Below, in pieces: positions 25,268 through 32,508 of a DNA stretch of 64,000 nucleotides (its first letter is position 1; each line of letters begins with the position of its first letter). The notes beneath the pieces were generated by a model. It searched no databases. It was given only the letters and a program-made list of their open reading frames with translations, and was not told where the DNA came from. A program made the position numbers and the translations under genes. Source of the DNA: Verrucomicrobiota bacterium (lineage in GTDB: Bacteria > Verrucomicrobiota > Verrucomicrobiia > Verrucomicrobiales > Verrucomicrobiaceae); the NCBI GenBank assembly GCA_017301975.1, contig JAFLEI010000017.1:62001-126000 (forward strand). Reading direction: 5' to 3'.

Positions 25268-28200
25268 GGGTGTGGTTGTTGAAGGGTTTTTATGACGAAA
25301 TCAAAGTATTCAGGGTCATTAACGTAAAATTCGACTGGATTGCGATGGAGGCGTTCGATGCCCATGGTCAGGATCTCTGTGCCATCGCCTTGGGGGTAGA
25401 TTCTACCCATGTAATGTTCGCCGCCAAGCTCTTGAAATCGATCTTTATAAACCATCATTCCTGCGTGATTGGGATCGCCAGTCAATCCTGCTAGCGATTG
25501 TGAGTTCTCATTGCCGGACCGCATCTTGAGAAAGTCCAGGCAGGCCTTCAGAACACGAGGGTTTTGATCCTCAATACCATGGGCGATCTCGTGCATCACC
25601 TGGCTTGGCGATGTCAGGCCATTGATGAGCACCATGCCATGCAAGTACCCCGCGATACTACGATTAAAATCAACCACGCCCACGGTGGGCAGCAGGCTGG
25701 CATGAGTGTACTTCTGCGCAAGTTCAGCCCCAGCCTGCGCTTTGGCCACTGTCGTCGGCGTAACATGCGTCAGCTCGACTCTTCCTCGGGCTGCCTCTGG
25801 CACCATGACATGTTCTCGAGTCTTCTCCGCGAGCTTCGCCATTTCATCTTTCAGTTGATTTCTCTTCTTCCCAATCACTTGGTTTTTCGTAGAATCACCT
25901 TGTTTACCTGCGTTTTTTATCTCTGCTTCCACCGACTCAAGATTCTTCGCCAATGTCTTCCAATGGTCCGTGTGTGAATCCAGCGCGGTCTTGATCGTGC
26001 TCAGAGCATGTGGCGCAGTCAGGCCGGGAATTCCCTGTGCCTGCTGGTTTGTGGGGGAGGGTTTCGGCTTCGGTACTTGGGTCACATATCCAGACGCCGC
26101 TTGCACATGCGCGCCGAGCAAGGCTTCAATATGCCGACCTATCGCTTGGGCATCCATTCCGACGAATTGCTTGGCGAGAGTCGGAATGTGGTACTTGATG
26201 GATTTGTCTGGGTTCAGCCACATCCCACTGCTATACCCATTGGGTCCAGCGGATTCATGGAGATTAGCCTGGAGTCCCGGAAACTTCCCGGAGAGGCCGC
26301 CGATGACAGTACGCACATGGTTTTGGAGTTGTGGTGATGGCAAGGCAGCGCCGGAAGACGACATCTGCGGCAGCCCGGGACCGGGTGAGGAGGAGCCGGG
26401 GTTTGGCGGAGGTGAGGACGGTGAGTCCTTGAATTGTGGTGACTGGTTGGGGGAGGCCTGCATCTGCGGTTCAGGTGCCTGCCCGGGAAGTCTTCCCTCC
26501 GCCGTCTTGACAGTGGTCCCAGTGGCCGCGCCGCTGAAATTGCCGGGAGAGGCTTGGGGCTGGTGGGAAGTGGTATTATCTGCGGGGCCGGGTCTGGCGA
26601 GGATGGCCTGGGCATCTGCCAGGGCCTTCGCAGTGGTGGGGTGAAGTTTTCCGCCGCGCTTCTCAATGCCGGCCTGCTGATTGAGGATGTTTTGCTCGGT
26701 TCTCCTGGCGAAGGTTTTTTCTGCGGCATCCAGCGTCTGCTGCTGGTCCGGGCTCAGAGGGCTGTTCTGGGCCTTGAGCTTGTCGGCGGTGCTGCGTGCC
26801 TGGATTGCTTCTTCGAATGTGGGCACTCGGGAGGTGGGCGTTTGCGGTGGTTGATTGTTATCGACGGCTGCTGACGGTGGCTGGCCCAAACCGGGATCGC
26901 TCTTAGTGGCAGTTTGTGGTATTGAAGGTTGTGATGGCTGGCTGTCGGTGGCCGGGGTTTTCGATGGCGAACCGGAGGTGCGTGCTGGCGCGCTGCTGGT
27001 TTCTGCGCGTGGCGACACTTCCACGGATGAGGTGCCTGCGGGCGTTGTGACGTCCTGGGTGGTGGCGGTGTCTGCGGGTGGGAGGGGGCTGCTGGAACTC
27101 GCTGTGGAGGACGTGGTTTTGTCTGGGGTGCCGACGATGTCCGTGTTTCCCTCAGGGCGGGGCCGGGCCAGGGTGGCGCGGGCGGCCTCCAGCGCCTTGG
27201 CGGTGGTGGCATGGAGTTTTCCGCCGCGTTTCTCAATGCCAGCCTGCTGCTTGAGGATGTTGTCCTCGGTTCTCCTGGCGAAGGTTTTTTCCGCCGCATC
27301 CAGCGTCTGCTGCTGCTCCGCGCTCAACGGGCTGTTGTGGGCCTTGAGCTTGTCGATGGTCTGCTTGGCCGTGCCGGCTTCCTCAAACGTGGGCACGGGG
27401 AGGGCGGAAGGCGGAGTTGACGATGGTTGACCGTTGTTGACGGTGGTTGACTGTTGTTGGCTGGAACCAGAGGGGGAAGGGGGAGTTGACGATGGTTGAC
27501 CGTCCATCCTTCGCAGTTCTGCTTCGGAGGATGCATTGTTGACGGTGGTTGACTGTTGTTGGCCTGAGGGTGTCGCGGGGGTGCCTGTGGAATGGGAAGT
27601 GGTATATAGTGGTATTTGTGGCTGCGCCTGCCCGGTCTGCGCGTTGTTGTGGGCGGACTGGGCGATGTGCTGGCCGCCGGCGCCGAGGATGCCGGAGGTG
27701 GTGATGAGCTGGGGGAGGCCGGTGTAGAAGTCGGCCAGGGCCTGCTTGAGGTCCCTTTTCTCGACGAGGGCGGAGGTGAGCTGGCTGATGCCTTCGTCGA
27801 GGACTTCCTGGGGGATTTCATCGAGCATGCCGCTGGCGAGCGCCTTGGCACCTTGGACGGAGGTGGCGGCGTAGGTCCTGATGGCGTCTTTGATGCTGCC
27901 GCGCAGGGCGGTGCCGCCGGCGCCCAGAGTGCTGCGGATGGTGCCGCTGCTGAGCGCGGTGGTGCCGCCGGGGAAGTATTTGGTGAGGACGCCGGACATG
28001 ACACCGGAGAAGGCGGCACCGAGGGCGGAGCGGGTGAAGGCTTCATCAGGCGGCATGCCGCTTCTGATGTTGTTGCCGTAGGTCTCTGCGTACTGGCTGC
28101 CGGCGGTCTGCAGGGCGCTCATGATGGCGGCGCCACGCGAGCCGCCGCCGGTGACCATGCTGAGGACGGTGGAGGGGAGCGCCTGGGCGAGGCTGCTGAG

Positions 28201-29934
28201 GATGCGGGTGCGGAAGCCGTCGGTGGTGCCGGTGAGGTCGTGGCTCTGGGTGAGGGCTTTGTTTTCCTGGTCTTTTTCTGCGGCGGCTTCGCTAAACGCC
28301 TCCCGGCCTACGTCCAGCCCGGTGGCGTACTCGATTGCGCCTGCTCCCATGGCGGCCAGCCCCATGCCTCCGGCGATGATCTGGCCGCCGCCTGAGGTGA
28401 GGGAGGTGCCGATGTTTTCCGCGAGCTTGAGCCAGCCGGGGCGGGACTTCATGGCATCGAGGTAGAGCTGGGTCTTCTCGTTGTCGGTGTAGAGGCGGAC
28501 GCTGCCGTCCGGGAGTTTCTCTGAGAAATGGCCGGCGAGCTGGTTGTTGGTGAGCCACTCGTTGTAGTCCTCCACGCCGGGGAACCTTTTGCTGTTCTTG
28601 AGGGTTTCGGTGGCTGCGGAGAGCCAGCGGTCGTGGTAGGCGGGCCACATCTGGCGCGCGGCTGCTTTGGCCTCGGGGCTGGAGTAGGTTTTGTCGATGG
28701 CTTTATCAAAGGTGGCCTGGTCTTCACCGAGGGTGGGATTGACGGTGATGCGGCCATTGGGCAGGACGCGGGCGGGCTCGGCGGGGCCGCTGCCGTCCCA
28801 GTTTCTGAGGGTCGAGGCCACGATGTTTTCCCGCTGCCGGCTGGCGTGGCTGGTGCTGGGGCGGCTCCAGTCATTGAGGCGCTGCATTTCCAGGTGGTGG
28901 CGGAGGTCTTTGGGATCGACGCCGTATTTGGCGGCTTCCTGTTCGAGAACCGCGAGGTGCGTGCTGGAGAGCGGGGCGCCGGGGCTGTAGGGATCGTCTT
29001 CCTTTGGGGCCTGCCCGGTGATCCAGTTTCCGGCGACGCCTTTGCCCCACTGCTGGTAGATTTGGGCGGCGATCTCCGGAAGCTGCCGGGCCTTGGCGGC
29101 GATCTGGCCCTGCTGCTGCTGGAGGTGCTGATTGAGGGCCTGGATGCCGACCTCGTACTCGGGGCCGCGCTGGGGATATTTTTTGGCCAGCTCGGCACGG
29201 CGTGCCGCAGCCTGATCATCGAGGGTGTCAAGGCTGGTGGCGGTGCCGCCGAGGCCGGCGGATTCGAGCCTGGCGCGCCGGGTCTCACGCTGGTGGCGGA
29301 CGGCAGAATCCGCCTCCACCTGGGCTCCGGCTTCCTTCAGGGCGGCGACGACTTTGGGGTCTTCTTCTTCTGCCGCGCTTTGCGCAGGCGGGGCGGTGTG
29401 CGCGCTGGGCTGTGTCTGCGAGGCTGTGTTTGCTGGCGCTGGTGCTGGCGCAGGAAGTGTGGAGGGCTGGGAAGGGCTCTGCAGTGCTGCGGGGGTGGGC
29501 TTCGCGGGGAGGGGAGCTGGAGCTGGAGCTGGAGCTGGAGCTGGAACTGGAGCTGGAGCTGGAGCTGGAGCTGGAGCTGGAGCTGGAGCTGGAGCCGGAG
29601 CCGGAGCTGGCGGGGTCGGCTGTTGAGGCTGCAGGGGTGCAATGGGCCTGGCTGCGATGGAGCCGGGCGGGGTGACGGCCTGCTGGCGCTCCCAGGGCGG
29701 GGGCATCGGCATGAGGAAGCGCGCAGTCGGCATGCCGGCTGTGGGTGGCTGCTCCGGTGGCCGGTAGGGGACGCGGACGGAGGGCTGCGGCTGCTGTGTT
29801 TGCTGCTGCGGAGAGCCTGCGGCGCGCTGCTGGCGGAGGCGCTCGTCTTCGGCGGCAGCGGCGGGATGGAGGAGGTGTGAAAGCTGGAAGGGAGGAGGCA
29901 TGGCGGATGCGTGGCCGCAGGGCGGCGGTGGCAC
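25264..29934 (-). CDS. Gene A: polymorphic-toxin-like giant protein with C-terminal HEXXHXXE zincin
   Basis: 1556 residues from a GTG at 29934 (a start at the ATG at 29901 is equally possible). Order: Pro/Ala-rich head with a PAPA tract (~115-150); a charged helical domain shared with gene B (~210-330: LPEIAAQIYQQWGKGVAGNW, then KDLRHHLEMQRLNDWS); a glycine/alanine-rich, partly hydrophobic helical region (~480-760: GGGQIIAGGMGLAAMGAGAI, DEIPQEVLDEGISQLTSALV) resembling phage large polyvalent proteins; two linker units (DAAEKTFARRTE...); then a ~330-residue toxin module with HEIAHGIE at about 1448-1455 and tail VNDPEYFDFVIKTLQQ. Predicted secreted or injected metallopeptidase; delivery route and target unknown. 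No signal peptide. Confidence 0.75.
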   Translation of the reverse strand: MPPPPCGHASAMPPPFQLSHLLHPAAAAEDERLRQQRAAGSPQQQTQQPQPSVRVPYRPPEQPPTAGMPTARFLMPMPPPWERQQAVTPPGSIAARPIAPLQPQQPTPPAPAPAPAPAPAPAPAPAPAPVPAPAPAPAPAPLPAKPTPAALQSPSQPSTLPAPAPAPANTASQTQPSAHTAPPAQSAAEEEDPKVVAALKEAGAQVEADSAVRHQRETRRARLESAGLGGTATSLDTLDDQAAARRAELAKKYPQRGPEYEVGIQALNQHLQQQQGQIAAKARQLPEIAAQIYQQWGKGVAGNWITGQAPKEDDPYSPGAPLSSTHLAVLEQEAAKYGVDPKDLRHHLEMQRLNDWSRPSTSHASRQRENIVASTLRNWDGSGPAEPARVLPNGRITVNPTLGEDQATFDKAIDKTYSSPEAKAAARQMWPAYHDRWLSAATETLKNSKRFPGVEDYNEWLTNNQLAGHFSEKLPDGSVRLYTDNEKTQLYLDAMKSRPGWLKLAENIGTSLTSGGGQIIAGGMGLAAMGAGAIEYATGLDVGREAFSEAAAEKDQENKALTQSHDLTGTTDGFRTRILSSLAQALPSTVLSMVTGGGSRGAAIMSALQTAGSQYAETYGNNIRSGMPPDEAFTRSALGAAFSGVMSGVLTKYFPGGTTALSSGTIRSTLGAGGTALRGSIKDAIRTYAATSVQGAKALASGMLDEIPQEVLDEGISQLTSALVEKRDLKQALADFYTGLPQLITTSGILGAGGQHIAQSAHNNAQTGQAQPQIPLYTTSHSTGTPATPSGQQQSTTVNNASSEAELRRMDGQPSSTPPSPSGSSQQQSTTVNNGQPSSTPPSALPVPTFEEAGTAKQTIDKLKAHNSPLSAEQQQTLDAAEKTFARRTEDNILKQQAGIEKRGGKLHATTAKALEAARATLARPRPEGNTDIVGTPDKTTSSTASSSSPLPPADTATTQDVTTPAGTSSVEVSPRAETSSAPARTSGSPSKTPATDSQPSQPSIPQTATKSDPGLGQPPSAAVDNNQPPQTPTSRVPTFEEAIQARSTADKLKAQNSPLSPDQQQTLDAAEKTFARRTEQNILNQQAGIEKRGGKLHPTTAKALADAQAILARPGPADNTTSHQPQASPGNFSGAATGTTVKTAEGRLPGQAPEPQMQASPNQSPQFKDSPSSPPPNPGSSSPGPGLPQMSSSGAALPSPQLQNHVRTVIGGLSGKFPGLQANLHESAGPNGYSSGMWLNPDKSIKYHIPTLAKQFVGMDAQAIGRHIEALLGAHVQAASGYVTQVPKPKPSPTNQQAQGIPGLTAPHALSTIKTALDSHTDHWKTLAKNLESVEAEIKNAGKQGDSTKNQVIGKKRNQLKDEMAKLAEKTREHVMVPEAARGRVELTHVTPTTVAKAQAGAELAQKYTHASLLPTVGVVDFNRSIAGYLHGMVLINGLTSPSQVMHEIAHGIEDQNPRVLKACLDFLKMRSGNENSQSLAGLTGDPNHAGMMVYKDRFQELGGEHYMGRIYPQGDGTEILTMGIERLHRNPVEFYVNDPEYFDFVIKTLQQPHP
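26560..26575 (-). promoter_or_regulatory. TACCAC 10-bp direct repeat site inside gene A
   Basis: Sense strand TACCAC-N4-CACCAG, directly after the second linker unit and before the toxin module. Confidence 0.45.
26906..26921 (-). promoter_or_regulatory. TACCAC 10-bp direct repeat site inside gene A
   Basis: Sense strand TACCAC-N4-TGCCAC, between the two linker units; same place as the exact site in cassette 3. Confidence 0.4.
27599..27614 (-). promoter_or_regulatory. TACCAC 10-bp direct repeat site inside gene A
   Basis: Sense strand TACCAC-N4-TACCAC, exact, at the junction of the glycine-rich region and the first linker. Confidence 0.5.
29513..29610 (-). repeat. 6-bp tandem repeat encoding a PAPA tract in gene A
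   Basis: About sixteen units of agctgg (plus strand) with few variants. Gives an in-frame, extendable Pro-Ala rod near the N-terminus of gene A. Confidence 0.95.
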
Positions 29935-30050
29935 CTTTCGTGTTCTTCACAGCGTCGGGTTTCTCTGAGTGATCGGAAAAAGCATTGGGCCGTGATTTGG
30001 GAATGCAACGGGAATGTTTAGAAATGTGAGGAAGTGGTTGTATGTGGTAT
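29898..30050 (-). promoter_or_regulatory. Shared upstream/leader region of gene A, with TACCAC repeat
   Basis: About 150 bp nearly identical to the regions before genes B and C, running from the ATG (29901) through GTTGCATTCCCAAATCACGG to a TACCAC site at 30034-30049 (sense TACCAC-N4-AACCAC). Conservation extends upstream of the start, so it is probably promoter plus leader. A second frame in it could encode a short peptide (VKNTKGATAALRPRIRH), similar in all three copies. Confidence 0.6.
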
Positions 30051-30311
30051 TCCATGGGCTGTGGCATTGCGGAAAAAGATGCCAGGTATTCTGTACAGCA
30101 GACGCTGTTCAAGGCATGGAATCACATTGCGGCTAATGGGTCCCTGCGCATTCATTGCAGGCGCGCATCGGCGGGTGGGGAGGGGATGCTGGTCTCTTGC
30201 CCAGCAGGCTCGTCCTATCCTGTCGGCTGCCCTTTCAGCTTCTCGGCCTCTGCAACCCAGGGGCGCGGATTCCATCAAGCGCGCGCCGCTGCAGCCATGC
30301 TCAATGCTGAG

Positions 30312-30644
30312 TCATGATGCTGAAAATGAAATGCTTATGTGGCAATACTCCACAAAATGCCTGGCATCTTTTCCGATGCCCATCTCACGTCGCAAGCGCT
30401 GGAGACGCTTGCGATTGACCGCCAGTCCATGATCTCGCTCCAGCACCGTCACCAGTCGGCGTGATCCCAGGCAGGGGTCGCGCAGGTAGATCTCATCGAG
30501 CAGGCGCTTGATCTGCACGTTCTCCGCAGCCTCCGCCACCGGCACATAATCCAGGCTGGAGCGCGACACGCCCAGCAGTTCACATTGCGTTCTCATGCTC
30601 AGCTTCGGGTGTCGAGGTTCGATGAGTTCGGCAGTCCGCTCCAC
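30312..30644 (-). pseudogene. IS3-type transposase OrfB, N-terminal fragment
   Basis: Encodes the first ~95 residues of an IS3-family OrfB: the HTH_21 region KLSMRTQCELLGVSRSSLDY, then RDPCLGSRRLVTVLERDHGL and RKRLQRLRREMGI. The sequence then leaves the family; the DDE integrase core is absent, so the element is dead. The 30051-30311 stretch between it and gene A's leader holds nothing recognised. Confidence 0.85.
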
Positions 30645-30934
30645 ACGCCGAGCTGCTTGGATTTTTTTACCACAAAGTCCAGCTTCACGGTGAGCTCGCC
30701 GATCTTGGAGTGCAGGTCCGTGCGCTCCGCGCTGAAGTCCTCCTGTTCCTGCTGCTTTCCGGTCTCAAACACGCTGCAGGCCTGCGTGCTGAGCTTCTTT
30801 TTCCAGTCACTGACCTGCACGGGATGCACGTCGAACTCCTTGGCGATTTGCTGGACTGTTTTGACGCCCTTGAGGGCCTCCAATGCCACCCGGGCTTTGA
30901 ACTCGGCGTCGTGTCTTTTGCGTTTGGCTTTCAT
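30599..30934 (-). CDS. IS3-type transposase OrfA
   Basis: 111 residues: an N-terminal HTH (EFKARVALEALKGVKTVQQI, FDVHPVQVSDWKKKL), a leucine-rich coiled coil (DLHSKIGELTVKLDFVVKKS) and an overlapping end into OrfB that would allow the usual -1 programmed frameshift. Intact, but its OrfB is truncated. Confidence 0.88.
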   Translation of the reverse strand: MKAKRKRHDAEFKARVALEALKGVKTVQQIAKEFDVHPVQVSDWKKKLSTQACSVFETGKQQEQEDFSAERTDLHSKIGELTVKLDFVVKKSKQLGVWSGLPNSSNLDTRS

Positions 30935-30958
30935 TTCGTTGGGTCGTGTTTGGGGATG

Positions 30959-31990
30959 TCACCCCAAGCCGCAACCACCATAATCGCATAACTTCACTAC
31001 TGGCCCGAATTTCGGGGTCCACCTCATAATGAGTTGCTGAAGCTTTTCTTTGGGCAGAGAGCGATTGGTGTTCGTTTCCATCATGTCCTTAATCCCGTGA
31101 AGCTCCAGCAGTTCATGAGCAAAGATGCCGACAATAGCCTGATCACTTTTCAGAACTTCGGGATCAATTTCCACAGTGATTTTCCCATCTTTCAAAAAAT
31201 CATTCCAGGTGTGTTCACCTTTGATGCCAGTTCCCAATGCGTTCGGCCTATATGCAGCCCATTTCCTTTGACCATTCTCCGCAGGGATAGTTGAATTCGG
31301 CACGAAATTGATTTGATTGATCAATTGTGGATTAATATTCACACCAAGTTTTTTCCCGTAGAGCTGCATGAACTCTTTGAAGTTATTGCGGAAGATCTCC
31401 ACCGCTTCGGGCACGGTGCGCTTTTGGTCGTTGGGATTGTTATCCCAAGGGTCCATTTTTTTGCCATGACCTGCGGCACCGCCCACGTCCAGGATCGTTG
31501 GTTCGTCTGGCAAACCAGTGGTGGTGTCCGGCTGCTCCACCCTTGCCAGCGCAGCCTTCGCATCCGCCAAGGCCTTCTCCTGCGATTCATTCAGCGGCTC
31601 CTTCTGGCTTTCGAGCTTGCGTACCTGCTCCCGCACCACCCACTGTGCCTGGGCGAGGTCTGCCTGAGTGGTGGGGTGGCCGCGCTGCTCCACCGGGCGG
31701 TTCATCACATTGTGGATGAGCTTCTGCGACTGCTCCACGCTCAGCGGCGGAGTGGAGGGCCGACCGGCGGTGGTGGTTGATGATGATTGATCCGAAGCTG
31801 AACTGCTGCCGGTGTCGTCGGTCTTCTGGGATGCATCAACTTGCGTCTGCTCGGCGCCGCTGCTGCTCTCGTGGTGTGCTTTCATGGCACCGCCTGCTCC
31901 GCCCATGAGGGCGATGGCGGCGATGAGCTGGGGGGAGTTTTTGATGAAGTCAGCCGCGACCTTGCCGAGGTCGGCAATGCCCAATCCCAT
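30959..31990 (-). CDS. Orphan toxin cassette of locus B, C-terminus cut by IS3
   Basis: About 343 residues from the ATG at 31990, which has a good AGAAGG site 5 bp upstream (a TTG at 32002 is the alternative). Short stretch like the end of the gene A glycine-rich region (AADFIKNSPQLIAAIALMGG), Ser/Thr linker, the linker unit PSTPPLSVEQSQKLIHNVMN with KLESQKEPLNESQEKALADA, then a toxin-like domain with FAHELLELHGIKD. The final residues CGLG come from the IS3 end, so the native C-terminus and its immunity gene have been lost. HELLELH fits a zinc-binding HEXXXXH rather than a classical HEXXH; activity uncertain. Confidence 0.55.
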   Translation of the reverse strand: MGLGIADLGKVAADFIKNSPQLIAAIALMGGAGGAMKAHHESSSGAEQTQVDASQKTDDTGSSSASDQSSSTTTAGRPSTPPLSVEQSQKLIHNVMNRPVEQRGHPTTQADLAQAQWVVREQVRKLESQKEPLNESQEKALADAKAALARVEQPDTTTGLPDEPTILDVGGAAGHGKKMDPWDNNPNDQKRTVPEAVEIFRNNFKEFMQLYGKKLGVNINPQLINQINFVPNSTIPAENGQRKWAAYRPNALGTGIKGEHTWNDFLKDGKITVEIDPEVLKSDQAIVGIFAHELLELHGIKDMMETNTNRSLPKEKLQQLIMRWTPKFGPVVKLCDYGGCGLG

Positions 31991-31998
31991 CTGCCTTC

Positions 31999-32508
31999 TC
32001 AAATGCCAGTCTGTTGGGCTGAACTGTGGTGCGCTGCGCGCTGTGCTTCGGCCCTCGGTCGCAGCCAGTTCAGCCTGGGGATAACGAGCTCCTTGACGAA
32101 AGGATCCTCTTCTCCCTTGAGCATATAAATGGCTGCCGATTCCTCCAGCCAGGGCAGGGCCTCTTCATAGCGCTGCTGATCCACGAGGCAGCGCGATAAG
32201 GTCATGGTGTACTCGGCAATGGTGCCGTCACGATCGCGATGCCATTCACCATCAAAAAGCGCTCGATTGCGCAGGTAGGTGTCCAGGGCGTTACTGGCCG
32301 CTACTTCCGCCTCTTTTGGCTTTCCCATGCGGATGTACATGCCCGCCATGCGATGCCATTCCAAGGCGGCTATTCTCAATGAGACCTTGTCTTCTTTTAG
32401 AAGTCCAAGAAGTTCCTGAATGCACTGGATGCTGCGTTCAAAGTTGCCTTTGTCCTTCTCAGCACGGCTTTCATTTTGAAGCTGATAAACTTTTTGACCG
32501 TCAGTCAT
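31999..32508 (-). CDS. Candidate immunity protein for gene B (TPR-like)
   Basis: 169 residues from the ATG at 32508, which overlaps the gene B stop by 8 bp; the longer frame to 32613 would run deep into gene B. All-helical with repeat-like helices: GNFERSIQCIQELLGLLKED, LEWHRMAGMYIRMGKPKEAE, TMTLSRCLVDQQRYEEALPW, fitting a short TPR protein. Cytoplasmic. Role as antidote is inferred from position only. Confidence 0.6.
   Translation of the reverse strand: MTDGQKVYQLQNESRAEKDKGNFERSIQCIQELLGLLKEDKVSLRIAALEWHRMAGMYIRMGKPKEAEVAASNALDTYLRNRALFDGEWHRDRDGTIAEYTMTLSRCLVDQQRYEEALPWLEESAAIYMLKGEEDPFVKELVIPRLNWLRPRAEAQRAAHHSSAQQTGI

Larger units (their letters stand above)
30312..30977 (-). mobile_element. 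Truncated IS3-family insertion sequence
   Basis: The 5' end probably lies at about 30977, where the minus strand changes from toxin-coding sequence to TGGTTGCGGCTTGGGGTGAC, 30-40 bp before OrfA. The 3' part is missing after ~30312. It cuts the end of the preceding toxin cassette. Confidence 0.65.

Noticed and set aside
28528..29880. 450-residue plus-strand frame antisense to gene A
   Set aside because: The SWSWSW stretch is only the reverse of the PAPA repeat; gene A is supported by paralogy with B.
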